This document shows, in pieces, positions 25,701 to 38,200 of a stretch of 64,000 nucleotides of DNA. The position numbers were made by a program, and so were the translations under genes. The stretch's first letter is position 1. Each line of letters starts with the position of its first letter. The stretch covers positions 8,860,104 through 8,924,103 of the forward strand of contig NC_051105.1 in NCBI RefSeq assembly GCF_901709675.1. Reading direction: 5' to 3'. The notes beneath the pieces were generated by a model, which searched no databases, was not told the origin of the DNA, and saw nothing but the letters and a program-made list of their open reading frames with translations. The DNA comes from Syngnathus acus. Its lineage: Eukaryota > Chordata > Actinopteri > Syngnathiformes > Syngnathidae.

Positions 25701-28700
25701 CATGACTGCACACAGACTTTGATTGCATGAATGTTATAATAGAATGTTATTTTGCGAATAGGATTTCCTGACTTGAAGTCCTTTTACCAGACAACAAAAT
25801 GTTTCATAATTAAATAAATTACTTAGAAAGTTAATCCTCCCATTGTTGCCAAACATAAAGGGTAGTGCAAAAGTCACCAACGACTACAATTAGTGATTAA
25901 ACCAATACATATTTTTAATATAACAGTTGAATGTAAATATAAGTATTACATTTTTCACAAACACCAACTATTTAGATACACTTTGGGATTAGTTTTTATT
26001 GTAGACAGATTAAATAGTTTATCCATCCCAAAAGGTGGTTGACCCCTGCACTTTACCATCAGTTGAAATATTAAAAGAATATATTCACTGGTTTGTCAAT
26101 CCTAAATATCTAACGACTAAACATTTCTAATCCACAGATTAATAATCAGATACATTATTTTCATGATTAACTGTTCCTCAAATATATTTATTGAACGGGA
26201 GAAATGAATTTTGCGTACTTTTGGGTCGTCACTTTGTGACGTTTATTTTTAATTCAAGCTACCACATTCATTATGGAAGACGCGCTGACGCATTGTAGCA
26301 ACGGGCAAAGTCGCTCAACGTTAAGTCTACATTTATAGGTCTGTGGTCTCCCATACCAGACATAAAGCAGTCTGGGAGCGTCCGATTTCGAAACTGGCGG
26401 AAGTTGCCGAAACCTGCCGAGTACGTCTGGTAGCGTCATGTACACACTCTTTACTGTCTTTCAATTGTTTATAATACGACTTACATGATGTTATCATGAA
26501 ATAGTCTTTGATACCCTCGAGGAGAATTTGGCTTGACGCTCACGCTTTACAATGCCTTGATAATATTATGATACATCAAATCATGGAACAAAAATCCTCA
26601 GAAAATCAAATTATTCTAAAATCATTTACCCCGTGTTATGTGAAATACAATTGCTAAAGTTGACGCACATGATTTGCCTTCACTGGCCTTATGAAATGTC
26701 TCCTTGAATCTCTCCTTGGGTAGACATGCACTGATAATACATTCCTTGGGATTCTGTTGTGCTGAGTTTTTTTTTTCTGCCATTTTAGTTAAATCCTGTT
26801 TTGGCACAATGTTTAAGATTGTCTCTCATGTACAGTCAATCCAATTAATGAACCGTACACCTTAAACGGGCATGTGAGACTGAAGAGTGAAACTGGAAAC
26901 TTGAGCGTAGCCATGGTTTAATAATGAAGGAGAAAAACTATGATGAGAAATGAGTTACGCTTTCAACTTTTAAAGAGTGACCGCTAAACTGGGAGTCGAC
27001 CTCTCAGCGTTTTAATAGTGACCTTTGTTCAAGTGTCAAGAAGTGTTTTCCTTCCTTTGCATTTCCATTCTTTCGTAGAGTGTCATGAAATATGCATTTC
27101 TGGCAACACTGTCAGGCAATAAAAACAACCCATTAATTAATACAGTAATGCAACCGTTGCAAACAATACTTGAGCAAACATTTTCGTCTCCATCATTTAT
27201 GCATTGGCAATAAATACCACAAGCTCCACGAGAAATACTGTACTGTACCCTTGATTACAGCACCCCCTTAAGGTCAGTTCTTGTACAAGACTAAGGGCGC
27301 CTTTAGAACCAAAAGCAAAGAACATTTAATCTCCTAACTACTATAGGGAGAGAGGCCTTCATTTCAGCTTCCCCATTGAGGCAGTTTCACTCAAATAATA
27401 AAGTGAAAGTAATTGTTAGTTTGTTGGACCAAAGTCCATGCCCCAAACTGTTCCCACAGAGGGAACGCAAGTATACAATTATCCAAAATGGGTTGCTGTT
27501 ATGAAGGATTCAGATTTGAGATCATCTTAAGGACGTTTGGTGAGTAGAATGATTGATTTGCTGCAGTAGGGCACAAGAGAAGGGAGAATAACTTAAGATA
27601 GGAAATATGGAATATTTTACATGGTAGAATGTAATGTATAAAATGCAAGACAACAGGTCTAGAATCCCCTTTCTGAATCATCCTGTAAATTCTTGGCAGA
27701 TGTCCTTGTACTCCTACTTTAAAAACTATCTGCCAGATGGTTGCTGCTATGGCAACAGACCCTCAACTCATTGTCGAAATCCGTGCTGGTAGAATCTTGA
27801 TTAATATTGTATCACTGCTAAAGCATGTCATGTTCTGGGCTAATGAACCTTGTCTTGAGTCAGATGCTTGAACAGCTTATGAAAATATGGTAATGATTAT
27901 AAGATTAAGATCTACACTTATATTGAAGGCTCTTCTTTCATTCTGGGGCTATAGCCCTAAAATATAGCAGCACCCTTTATACTCCCGCCTGCAGGCAAAA
28001 CCAATACCTCCAGTTCGTTGGTGCCAAGTTAATTTTGTTTGCGATGAAAGGGGATTTATGAAGCTTTCAACCAGCTGGTCGGTTTGGAGGGTGCATGCCC
28101 TTGAGGTTTTTCAGTTTGTAAAATGCAAGTTACTCATTTGGCTCGAAAAGAAATCCTGTTTTTTCCAAGTAACATTATACACCCATCAATTTTTATAAGG
28201 CTTGATGACAGCTTTTCGGTGAAATTTCAGGAGAAAATTTAAATGTATTACTTTTAAAGGTCATCATTATCATTTGACCTCTAAACTTTGACTTTCAATG
28301 TTTCAGACTACTTTTTGCACAATTTACTGTTCCTTAAATGAATGTCCAATCCATGAATAGACCAAATACATTTTCAAGGATGTCGACATGTTTTTTTTGT
28401 GTATCTCTACTGCAACCAGCTGACAATGACATTGAATTCAGGGGCTAAGACCATCCTGTTTGAAATACTGTAGCTCTAACATCAACAGGGTGCAGGATAG
28501 CTATTTATCCACAAGGTGTCGCTCAAGCTCTGTTATAGAAATTTTGGCGAACCCGTGACTCAACTGTGATTTTGCGAGTGTACCTCACAGTCAAGGGTTC
28601 CAGATTCTAATCTCAACAAACCCCATCTCAATGGTCTAAATGTAAAATAATCATTCTAATGCGACGGTGTTTTATCATATTTTCAGCATGACACCAAGGA

Positions 28701-29151
28701 GACAGAAAAAAACAGTATATTCGCCACCACACCTTTTTTTTTTTTTTATGCAAGAATTTAAAAAGCATTTTGTAGTGAATGATCAAAAATGGTTTATATT
28801 TCAATTACGCAAATATATGGATCTATTGTTGTACTTTTATTTTTAAATTGCGAATGTTTTGGAAATATCATGCACGTGTTTTGGCAGTATGAAACACTCG
28901 CAGCTGATCTTTATTCCAAGACTGCCAAAAAAAAAAGAAAAACCTGAACAACATGAAAGATAATAGCACACATTGCGTATAAACACGCCCCCACCGCTTG
29001 CCTGCTGGATGAGAGGCCTGTTATAATTGTCCGCCAGTGCGCCTTTTATTTTGAAAGAAACCACCTGCTGCGTTAATAGCGAAGTTTCGGTTAAAAAATT
29101 AGCTGTAGTATATTTTTGGGTGCACCGAATTGTTGATATAACATCGCAAAT
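25701..29151. other. Intergenic region between tsc22d1 and gtf2f2 (head to head)
   Basis: About 3.4 kb of AT-rich DNA with no supported coding exon. In human, NUFIP1 and GPALPP1 lie in this interval; no similarity to either was recognised. It contains an X-box-like GTTGCTGCTATGGCAAC (27740-27756) and a CTCF-like motif (28509-28523). The gtf2f2 promoter should lie in the last few hundred bases; no TATA box was seen there. Confidence 0.65.
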
Positions 29152-32100
29152 ATGTCTGAGAAGAGCGAAGTAAATCTCACCGGAGCTAAAGAAAGTAAAG
29201 ACGTGTGGCTTGTCAAGGTTTGTTCACCTGCAAATAATCAAGATAGCAAAACGTTCTCTACTTAGCAGACGCAACCATCATTATCGCTCTATTAATTAGC
29301 AAACTGTCGATCTCTTATTCATGCAAGCAAAATTAAAAGTAGATGTATAATTATTTTTTTCTGGTAGGATTGCATTTAAGTAATCAAAAGTGACTATCTT
29401 TCTGCAAGGTCCCCAAGTATTTGGCTCAACAGTGGGACAAAGCGACGGAGAATGGGGAGGTGGGGAAGATTACAATTGAAAAGTATGTATGGCTTGATTG
29501 AGTCATTATTTTATTTACAACGTATTGTCTGTCTTTTTTTAAATCTTGGCTGTTTCTCCCCTTTTTAGAAAGCACGGCAAAACTCAGGTGAGACATAGTC
29601 AATGAAAGCACTGCTAACTGAATTTCTTATATATGCATTGCAGCTGCATTTTATTTTTAATATATCAGTATTTTACTGATTTATTTTTTGTTTTGGTTAG
29701 GTTTGTTTCAGCCTGGACGAAGAGCTGACAACTGTGAGTGCTGGAGGGGAAAGTGATTCTCCTCTGCAGGTCCCAAGAGAGCATCCCTTCACCATGAACT
29801 CACTGGGTGGACAAACCATGGCAGTCTTCAGCCAGGATGATAAAGGTCAGATTTGGTTTTGAGAACAGATGCTACTTCAATTTTGCATAAAAACCTTTTC
29901 ACACAATTGATTACATTTCATTAATTAAATGGTGCAATTATTGGAGAAATGTGTGTTTATAGGTGATATAAAATATCTATCCATAATCTCAATCCTGCTT
30001 TATTTATTTTTACATATATTTCTAGAGAAAGCGAGTTAATACATTCAGCTGTGATTTCACTGTAAAATCCAAGAGAAAACTGTCAGGGTATTCTCATTTA
30101 CATTTGTAGGCTGTTTGCTGGCACGCTTATAGTGCCAGGAATATTCTGAAATTTGCATCAGAGCATAAAAATAGCAGCAACTATATTGTGAGGTTGGAAA
30201 TTTACATCTTTTGAATTATTGAATTTCTGGAAGGCTACACTGCCGGGTACAAAATAAAACAGAATCCTTGTCATGCTTGTAAAGGTTTTCCTCTGTAGGA
30301 GCCGGATTTGTTGATTCAAGACCTTGTTGTAAATAACCAAACAGATTCCATTCCAAATAAACTGAGTAGAAATGGAACACAGTTCTAGAAATAGAAGCGG
30401 TTGAGGAGAAAAAGTTACAGATAAACCACGGTGCTTGTATCAACAAAGTCGATGACTATAACGGTCGGCTGCCAACACTCCCCAGGCATACCGCCTCATA
30501 CGCATGTCACCCAAGAGCTAAAGTAAATTCCTGTCTGCAATTGCCCTCATTCCTCTACAGTCACATTTCTACTCAACTGGCTAAAATGTTACCTTTAAAC
30601 TGCCGAGAATTGAATTAAAGCCTTCAACAGGAAGCACAGAGTGCCAGGAGATTTCTGCTTTCAGCGCCCTGGAGCACTTTAAATGCACCCACACTTGTAT
30701 TGTACATTAATACCACCTACATATGATAATGGATTTTTTTCGCCACTTACAAATTTTATGTAGAAGGTGGTGTTGATAAATGCATTAAAAAAACATTACA
30801 CAGTCCAGAAATAAAAAGAATCCAACATAGATTTATGCCGAACATTTACATATATTGAGGCCATGAATGTGTCAGGATTGTGAAAATATGAAGCTAACTA
30901 AAATTTAGATTATTGCCTCTAAAATATTTTGTTTTTCCCGTTGTTTTCTTGGCCACTGCTTAGGTATGACATCACACGCCCACAGTAAGGTGTGCAGTAT
31001 GTCTCTGCTTTCCCACTCACTTTCCAAGTCTCCCTCTTTCTCACCTTCTCACACACCTCCTGGTACCACGCCAAAAACCCCAAACAGCTAACAATGGAAT
31101 CAGAGCTGTCATAACATGCAACTTCCTACAATGTTGTGTAATTCAAAATATCGGATTATCAAATTGATAGGTATCTGAAGTGGATGCTTCCAATGCCAAT
31201 GGCAGCAAATGACAATGTTCTTAACATCCATCTGAACATCCATCCAGCGTATGATATCATTACATTTTCATTCGCCATAGCCTACAGCAATGTTTTAAAG
31301 GGAAGAAAAAACATTTTCTTAGTAAGATGTTGTGTGCAGCCCATCTAGTAGATACACAATATTCCGCTCACCATTTTTCTGAAGCTCATCCGTGATTGGT
31401 TGGACCTTGAGACCTGGCAAAAGAAATGAGTGAATATTGCTCCTTAATTTATATTCTGCAAACCCAATATTAATCAGATTGCCATTAGTGGGGAAATTCT
31501 GGGTTTGACTTCTTCTTTAATGTCATATATTGACATTTTAAAACCGTAACGCAAGAGTTAATGGTTTAATGGAAGCCCGTTTCTTCCCCCTATTGTTCAA
31601 ATGTTGTCTGACCATATATTCCGTGGTTTTAACCCCCCTTTTGTACACACGTGTGAGATGCTTGCCATATAGTCAGAAAGGGTTGAAATATTTTCAGACC
31701 AAAATGCTGACTTGTAGGCTCGATATTACCTGCTGCTTTGCGGAATATTTCATATTGAAGCCCACAAAATGAAAGTTTCACCCCTTCATTCCCAGCTGGA
31801 ACTCAATTCCTATTATCTCCAAGTCATTCAGTCAACCACATGCTTTTGCCCTATAATGCCCACTTTTCACACTGCACGCCAACGCCCTTTTAACGCAAGC
31901 GCTCAGTCAGGCAACAATGGTGAGAGGTTGCTAATGACAACCATCTGTGACGGAGAAATACTACATGAATAGTGTCTGACTTGCCTTTTGTACTTTTGGC
32001 ACCAAATTGAACTTCATTGTTTCCCCTCGCTTCCTCATGTTTCGCTCTGGCAAGAAGCAGGTATTGATCAAGAAGTTGCTAAGCAACAGGCTGCCAGAGA

Positions 32101-32189
32101 AGTGTGCTGACAACAGCCAGCCAGCTGTAAAGTAATGCTCTTCTACTTAAGGCTATGACAGTCTTAACCTGTTATAATGGGGCAGAACC

Positions 32190-32225
<36 letters not shown>

Positions 32226-35200
32226 TTGAAGAAACATAATCATAGAAGATTAACAGTCAAGCTTTTATCCAATGTCCAATGGCATCTAAAATTTTAACTA
32301 CCGTATTTTCCGCACTATAAGGCGCACCTAAAAACCTCAAATTTTCTCAAAAGCCGACAGTGCGCCTTATAATCCGGTGCGCCTTTATATATGGACCAAT
32401 ATGGATTCGTGGATGAGGACTAATTTATTAAAGTAAGCTTTACATGTTTATTTTGTGTGTTGTGTGATATTAACGTTTGAGCAACGTTGAGTTATTGATA
32501 TACTGTTATTGTTTTCTCTATTTCGAGTGTTACTATATTGTGATTGCATTAACGTTTGAGCAAGGCTGAGTTATTTATTCTATGCGCCTTATAATCTGGT
32601 GCGCCTTATATATGGACAAAGTTTTAAAATGGGCCATTCATTGAAGGTGCGCCTTATAATCCGGTGCGCCTTATAGTGCGGAAAATACGGTATTTTTATA
32701 ACGTGCGCCGTTTGAAATATTGCAGTCTTCTTCTTAGAGTGCTAAATACGGCTAATAAATTAGCGTTCACTTGGTGTTGTCAGACAGAATTGTATTTTCA
32801 CTTGCTGAAGCAGCGCCTAAATAGCATAAATTATAGTTGCCTTTCTTTGCTTTTGTATAGTAGTTAAGTCTTATGATAAAATGTTTTCACTTTTGAGTAC
32901 ATTATTTTAAGTCTTTCAAAGTTCATCTTCGAAGTTCAGACCTCATGAGCATTTTTGCCTCACTAGAATTTTCCTTCTTTTGGACAGCACATTAATCATG
33001 AACTTGCCTGGTAATATATTTTCATCTGCATATCTTATATTTTAGTGTGATGATAAAGTCTTCAATTCTTCTTCTTTCCCAGAATCTGTAATCTTGTGCA
33101 GATTTCATTTCCATTTTTAAAATGATTACAATCTATCTCAAGGATACCTTAGATTCATATTTATCCATTTTCAGGACACAACTGGCAATTGCATGTTCAA
33201 ATTTCCTCGCCATGGTTGTTTTGTCCAAGGTGACTCACCCTGCCACCGTTGAAGTGGCCATATTTAATATGCAATGTCATTAAAAGCTTTGCCACCTACC
33301 TGCTGTGCTCCCACACAGGACACCTGTGACATAAAAACAACAAAAAGTTAGCAAATGTGTTGGCAAACACGTTGATAATAGTGAGCGTTTCTTTCGGCTC
33401 TCTGGGGTGGAAGTATAAACAGAGTATACGCGATAAAAAACAATCTGTTGTACATCGCCAAATGACATCGGCTAGTGTGTGTTTGAGGTTTTCAGTGTCT
33501 ATTTTCCATTTATCGTTAATAGCCGAAACCAGCCCTGATCTGGATTGACAATTCAATACCTCGTGATAAAATAACATCCTCAATGGAGCCATTGAAACAG
33601 CAACAGGCTGGATGAATCATTCTGTGCTTTGTTCATAGATTCCATGTAAAACAGAAGCATCCAGTTAGTCATAGTTCAGGCAAAAAGATGCCAGAATTAA
33701 TTTTTTTTCCATTATTGAGCAAAACAACGCTTGACTACAAAAGTGAAAAACGTAGAAAGTATTGTTGGCTGTACGTAATCACGTGGATGTTTTATAATTG
33801 TCATTCACTCCACAATGTTGAATGCAAGAGATGTTTTTTCTTAATTGTTTACACTGCGTCATGGAACATACATGGAAGCGTGGTTGTGATGGCACTAATT
33901 TAATTGCGTTATTAGTGTGTCCACCTCAGGTCGTTGTCGTGGCAACAGTGAGCTTGCAGATCGAGTTGTTTCTTTAAGACAAAATAATAAATTACGGAGG
34001 GGAAAAGCATCCCTAGCGTTCCAATATTTCGATTGTGCTGATGAAGTCGTGTATATTGTCCTATTTTTTTCAATTTGCAAGCGTCAACCCGAGGACAAGC
34101 ATAATGCGGATGTACATCTTGCAAATGGCTGAAAATCTCCCGAGCCTTCTTGCAGTTGAATTGGATTACCGATGAATGGATGCATTTTTTTTTCTAATCC
34201 TTTCCCAGCCATCTGCCCTGTGCTTCTGATCTGAACATGGAATGTCCTTGGTTTCTGTTTCTGGACCAGTAGGATAAGAATCTGAGGAATGTTAGTCATT
34301 TTCTAATAAAGGGTCGGTACATGACTGAAGTCTGACGACAAGGACAAGTATTTGAGAGCATAACGATGGAAATAGAGGAATTGAGATTGCCCAGCAACAG
34401 GTAAAAAAAAACCACATTTGCTTGGCTAGAACATTTATCTGGTTTCTTCTAACTCACTTCATCCAAAGTTGTCTTTTGGGGATGCATAAATCATGTGACT
34501 TTGCACTTAGCAAGTAAGCGCCATTAAAAATGCATGAAGCTCAACTGCAATTAGAATGGCTTGTTGCTAAAATCACAACAGTCTAGACTAGAGTCACAAT
34601 GTCCGTGACTGGGCCAAAAGACCGACCTGCCATTCGAGTAAATCTCCAAAATTCCCAATGACCACCACGACTCCGCATGCAAATATGAAACTTTTTATTT
34701 ATTTTTTTAAATGACACCAACCTTTCATAAATTAAAACTAAATACAATGACATGTAGTCTTTTTGTAATACGCAAATACAATAATAAGTATCAGTAGCAA
34801 ATAAAAAAAAAAAACATTGTGCGCAATATTTCTTGGGTGGCAGTTGCAAAAGAAAGACCCCATGCATAATTCTTACATTCTTACAACTGAAATGAGTCAT
34901 GGTTTTTGAAAGCTTTTTTTTTTATTAGTTCATTTTGTCCTTACCGTATTTGAATCCTCAAGCCAGACATCTTGCTATTGCAAATTTTAATAATGTAGCA
35001 CATTATTTTCAGTTTTCTTTTTTTTCTTTTCAGGCACTAGCCAATATTGGGAGATTACAGCCACAAGCCATAATGTGACCAGTCTGGAGACATATCAGTA
35101 ACAATTTGTCTGTGCTTCAGAAGCCCATATCATAGTATGAGAAGGGCCTACTCAAATTATCTATAATGGCACAATTCTGCAGGTATATTTTTTAAATGTC

Positions 35201-38200
35201 TGCCTAATACATGGAGTCATTGTGTGCCATTTTCATGTTAATCGTACGCTATCGTGACGTGCAGTCGGGTACAAAGTGGTTCTCCTTGAGGGAAGAGGAT
35301 GATTGGCCTACTTTGTGGGTACCAGATCTTCTCTCCCCAAGGACTGCCACAGGTTGAGTTGGACTATTATGGAGTAAGCCAGCATGGATTTAAAATGTCT
35401 TTTTTTAAAGAGGGGTTAATGTGTTCTTCAGGATGATTTCTGCAACATCATAATAGTCCAACGTATAATTAAAAACATGATTTTTTTCGTCACTGTGGAC
35501 TCACTTAGAGCTATTTTGTGTATACTCTACAACACAAGAGTTTCTTTTTAATGGGTTTTAATTCCAAAACAAAAAGGCTAAAAAGGAACTACTTAGTATA
35601 CAATTTGTGTCAATATTGTTTTGAGTTTGTTAGAGTTTTTGCACCAACTTTAAAATGTGTATTTGATTCAACTGCAATAATCAATTTAATGTATGAATAA
35701 TGCAGCGCTATTATAACCACCACGCATAAGGATACAAAAAGTGCCACTGAGTGTTTCAGCATCATTTTATTCATAAAATATTCACGTCGTCATGATTGAT
35801 GCACTGACTACACAGAGGCTCACAGCACCAACACAAAATGTATTGAGCGCACATATGCTCGATTGAAAGCCCTTACAACGGTCACAGTTGTTTGCGCTAA
35901 ACTTAGCTGAATGCAAGGAAAAGAGAAACAGATGCTGGTTCCGATTAGGACGTCAAACCTAGCTAGTCAACCAAGTACACACGTTGTATTGTAACACCCA
36001 CACTTAAGTAAAAGCCAAATGGCACGACGGTCACGAGTCATTTCGAAGGGCTGCGGCTATTGCAAAAGCAGCAGAAGCAGGAAATGTGGAAAGGAACCTC
36101 TGGTGTTGAGAATCTCACTTTTGGGGCACTGTGGGGACTCTTAAAATGTAGTCAGAGTCAAAATAGCCTATTCCAGCCAGATTGAATGCTTTGATTGTGA
36201 TCTGCTGTTGCGCAATAAGTTTTTTGACTACACAGTATAAACACCACATGAAAGCGCATTCATCTTGTTCATTTCTTTTTCCGCTAATAACGAATCACAG
36301 CTCAACACGCATTACAAGACTTTCAAGCGAGCCCAAATTAAATGTGAAATCAGGCACTGCTTCTTCTGTTTTTTTTTCCCTCGTGGCGCCACATATCTCC
36401 TCTTTCTTCTATCTCTCCCTCCCGTCAGCCTATTTGACAAAATGCAAGGCTTCCGCTGCCACGACGGAGCCTTTGGTGCTATCCAGGCTGGTGACCAACC
36501 TGAAGCCAGATTTCAAGGCGAGCATCACCGTCTCTAGTTTCAGGCAGTCAAGCGTGCACAAGAATGTGCTGTCCTCCTTCAGCACCAGCCGCGAGCCCGG
36601 CTCCGACTTGATGAAATGTCTGAACTGGATCACGTTGGATGACACCTCAAACTCTTCCGGAAAGCCGTCCAGGCGACTCTTTGAGATCTGCACCAGTCGA
36701 CCTTTGACCTTGTCGAGGAAGGCGGGATCGCTGCAATACACCTTGAGACCTTGTGACCTCTCATGGCTATCGGTCATCTCCAAGAAGGCGGGCTCCCGCC
36801 GGGCAGCCCGGTGAGTCTCCCACTCGGCCACGGCTTCTCCAAGTTCAACCAGACGGTAAAAATCGGCCTCCCTCCGGAGGAGCCCCGCCTCCCGGAAGTC
36901 GTCAGGTAGCTGCAGCTCTCCAGTTCGCAGGTAGTTGAGCACATGCCGGAAAACCGGACCGTCTCTGTCGATGAACGGATTTCCCATGGAATCCATGTGC
37001 TGGACGGGTTTCTTACCATTGGCCAACTCTTCTAGAAAAGTACCCTGGTGCTTAGCCAGGGTGCTCCGGTGAGCAGTGTACAGGAAGCCACCGACATTGA
37101 CGGTGATGGTGCCTGACGTGGGCTTCTTGAAGCTCTTGCTGGGCTGCAGCAAGTCTGGGTTGATGTGTCTCAATTCACTTTCCATTCTTCTGAGATTCCA
37201 TTCCATTCTCAGTCAGCCTCTCCAGCTTGGACCCAGCCTCCTCACAGCTGGCACGGATGCATGTGTGCCGGCACCACTGATCGGATTAGCAGCCTTCTTT
37301 TTCTTTTCAGACGAGGGAGTCTCTGATACTGCGAGGTGTCTTCGGATCTTGTTCAGTGATCCGGAGTGGCTTTAAAAGTGTGAGCGAGTAGGTGGCCGAG
37401 TCCTGTCAGGTGGAGGAGCTCCCGTGGACTGATCATTAAAACGAGAAAGGATCTCTATACTGGTCTCCCGCCCTCCTTCCCTCCCACCTTCACTCTCTCA
37501 CTTGTACTCTCTCTCGCTGTCTCCCTCCATTGCTTTCTCCCTCCCCATGTGTGTGGGTGGACAGACAAGCATCGCATTCAGTTAGGTTAAAACGAAAAAA
37601 AAAGAGTAAATAGCAGTCGGGTATGAACTCCACCCCCACCACTCAACAGGTACAGAACTACGCTCTAGTAATTAGTGCGCTCACACACACACAAATGAAA
37701 TTGAGTGTCGGCATATAAAAAGTCTTTATTTTTCCTCTCCTTGCTAGTTTATTCACCGCTAATTACAAAGCAGCAAAAACCTGCTCCGGATTTTCACAGG
37801 AGGCAGATCTACTCTGTCTGCCCTACACAAGGAAAGATTGATTTCTCTCATAGTTTCTTGTCATCACATTGATTTCCCAGAAGGCAAAAAAAAAAAGAAA
37901 AGAGAATATCTTCTAAGTACAACTGGTTACCTTTGGAAATGCATTTAGTCCACACATCTACGCGTGTGTGTGTGTGTCTGGCGGTTTCCTCATCATAAGC
38001 AATTAGCGGAGATGTCAACCACACTTAATCTGAATTGCAAACAAGCCAAATGTACCTGGGTGGACTCCGGTTAGTAAGACTTGCTTTCTCCCTCCTTTTC
38101 ACTAACGTAGCCCGTCGAGAATTTGATTTACTGTCAAAAATGTCAAGCTGTGTATTGCACAGCTGTTGGAGCTGAATGAATTAAATTTCCCAAAATGCTC

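Larger units (their letters stand above)
29846..36181 (+). other. gtf2f2: gtf2f2 intron 4, left part
   Basis: AT-rich intronic DNA with no supported exon on either strand. It holds an ATTT microsatellite, a short inverted-repeat element at 32301, an X-box-like site at 32075-32087 and a weaker one at 33933-33946. A minus-strand AATAAA at 35766-35771 is a plausible kctd4 polyadenylation signal. Confidence 0.7.

Noticed and set aside
36182-36814. 210-codon plus-strand open frame opposite kctd4
   Set aside because: Antisense of the conserved KCTD4 C-terminus; Ser/Thr-rich and without any recognised domain.
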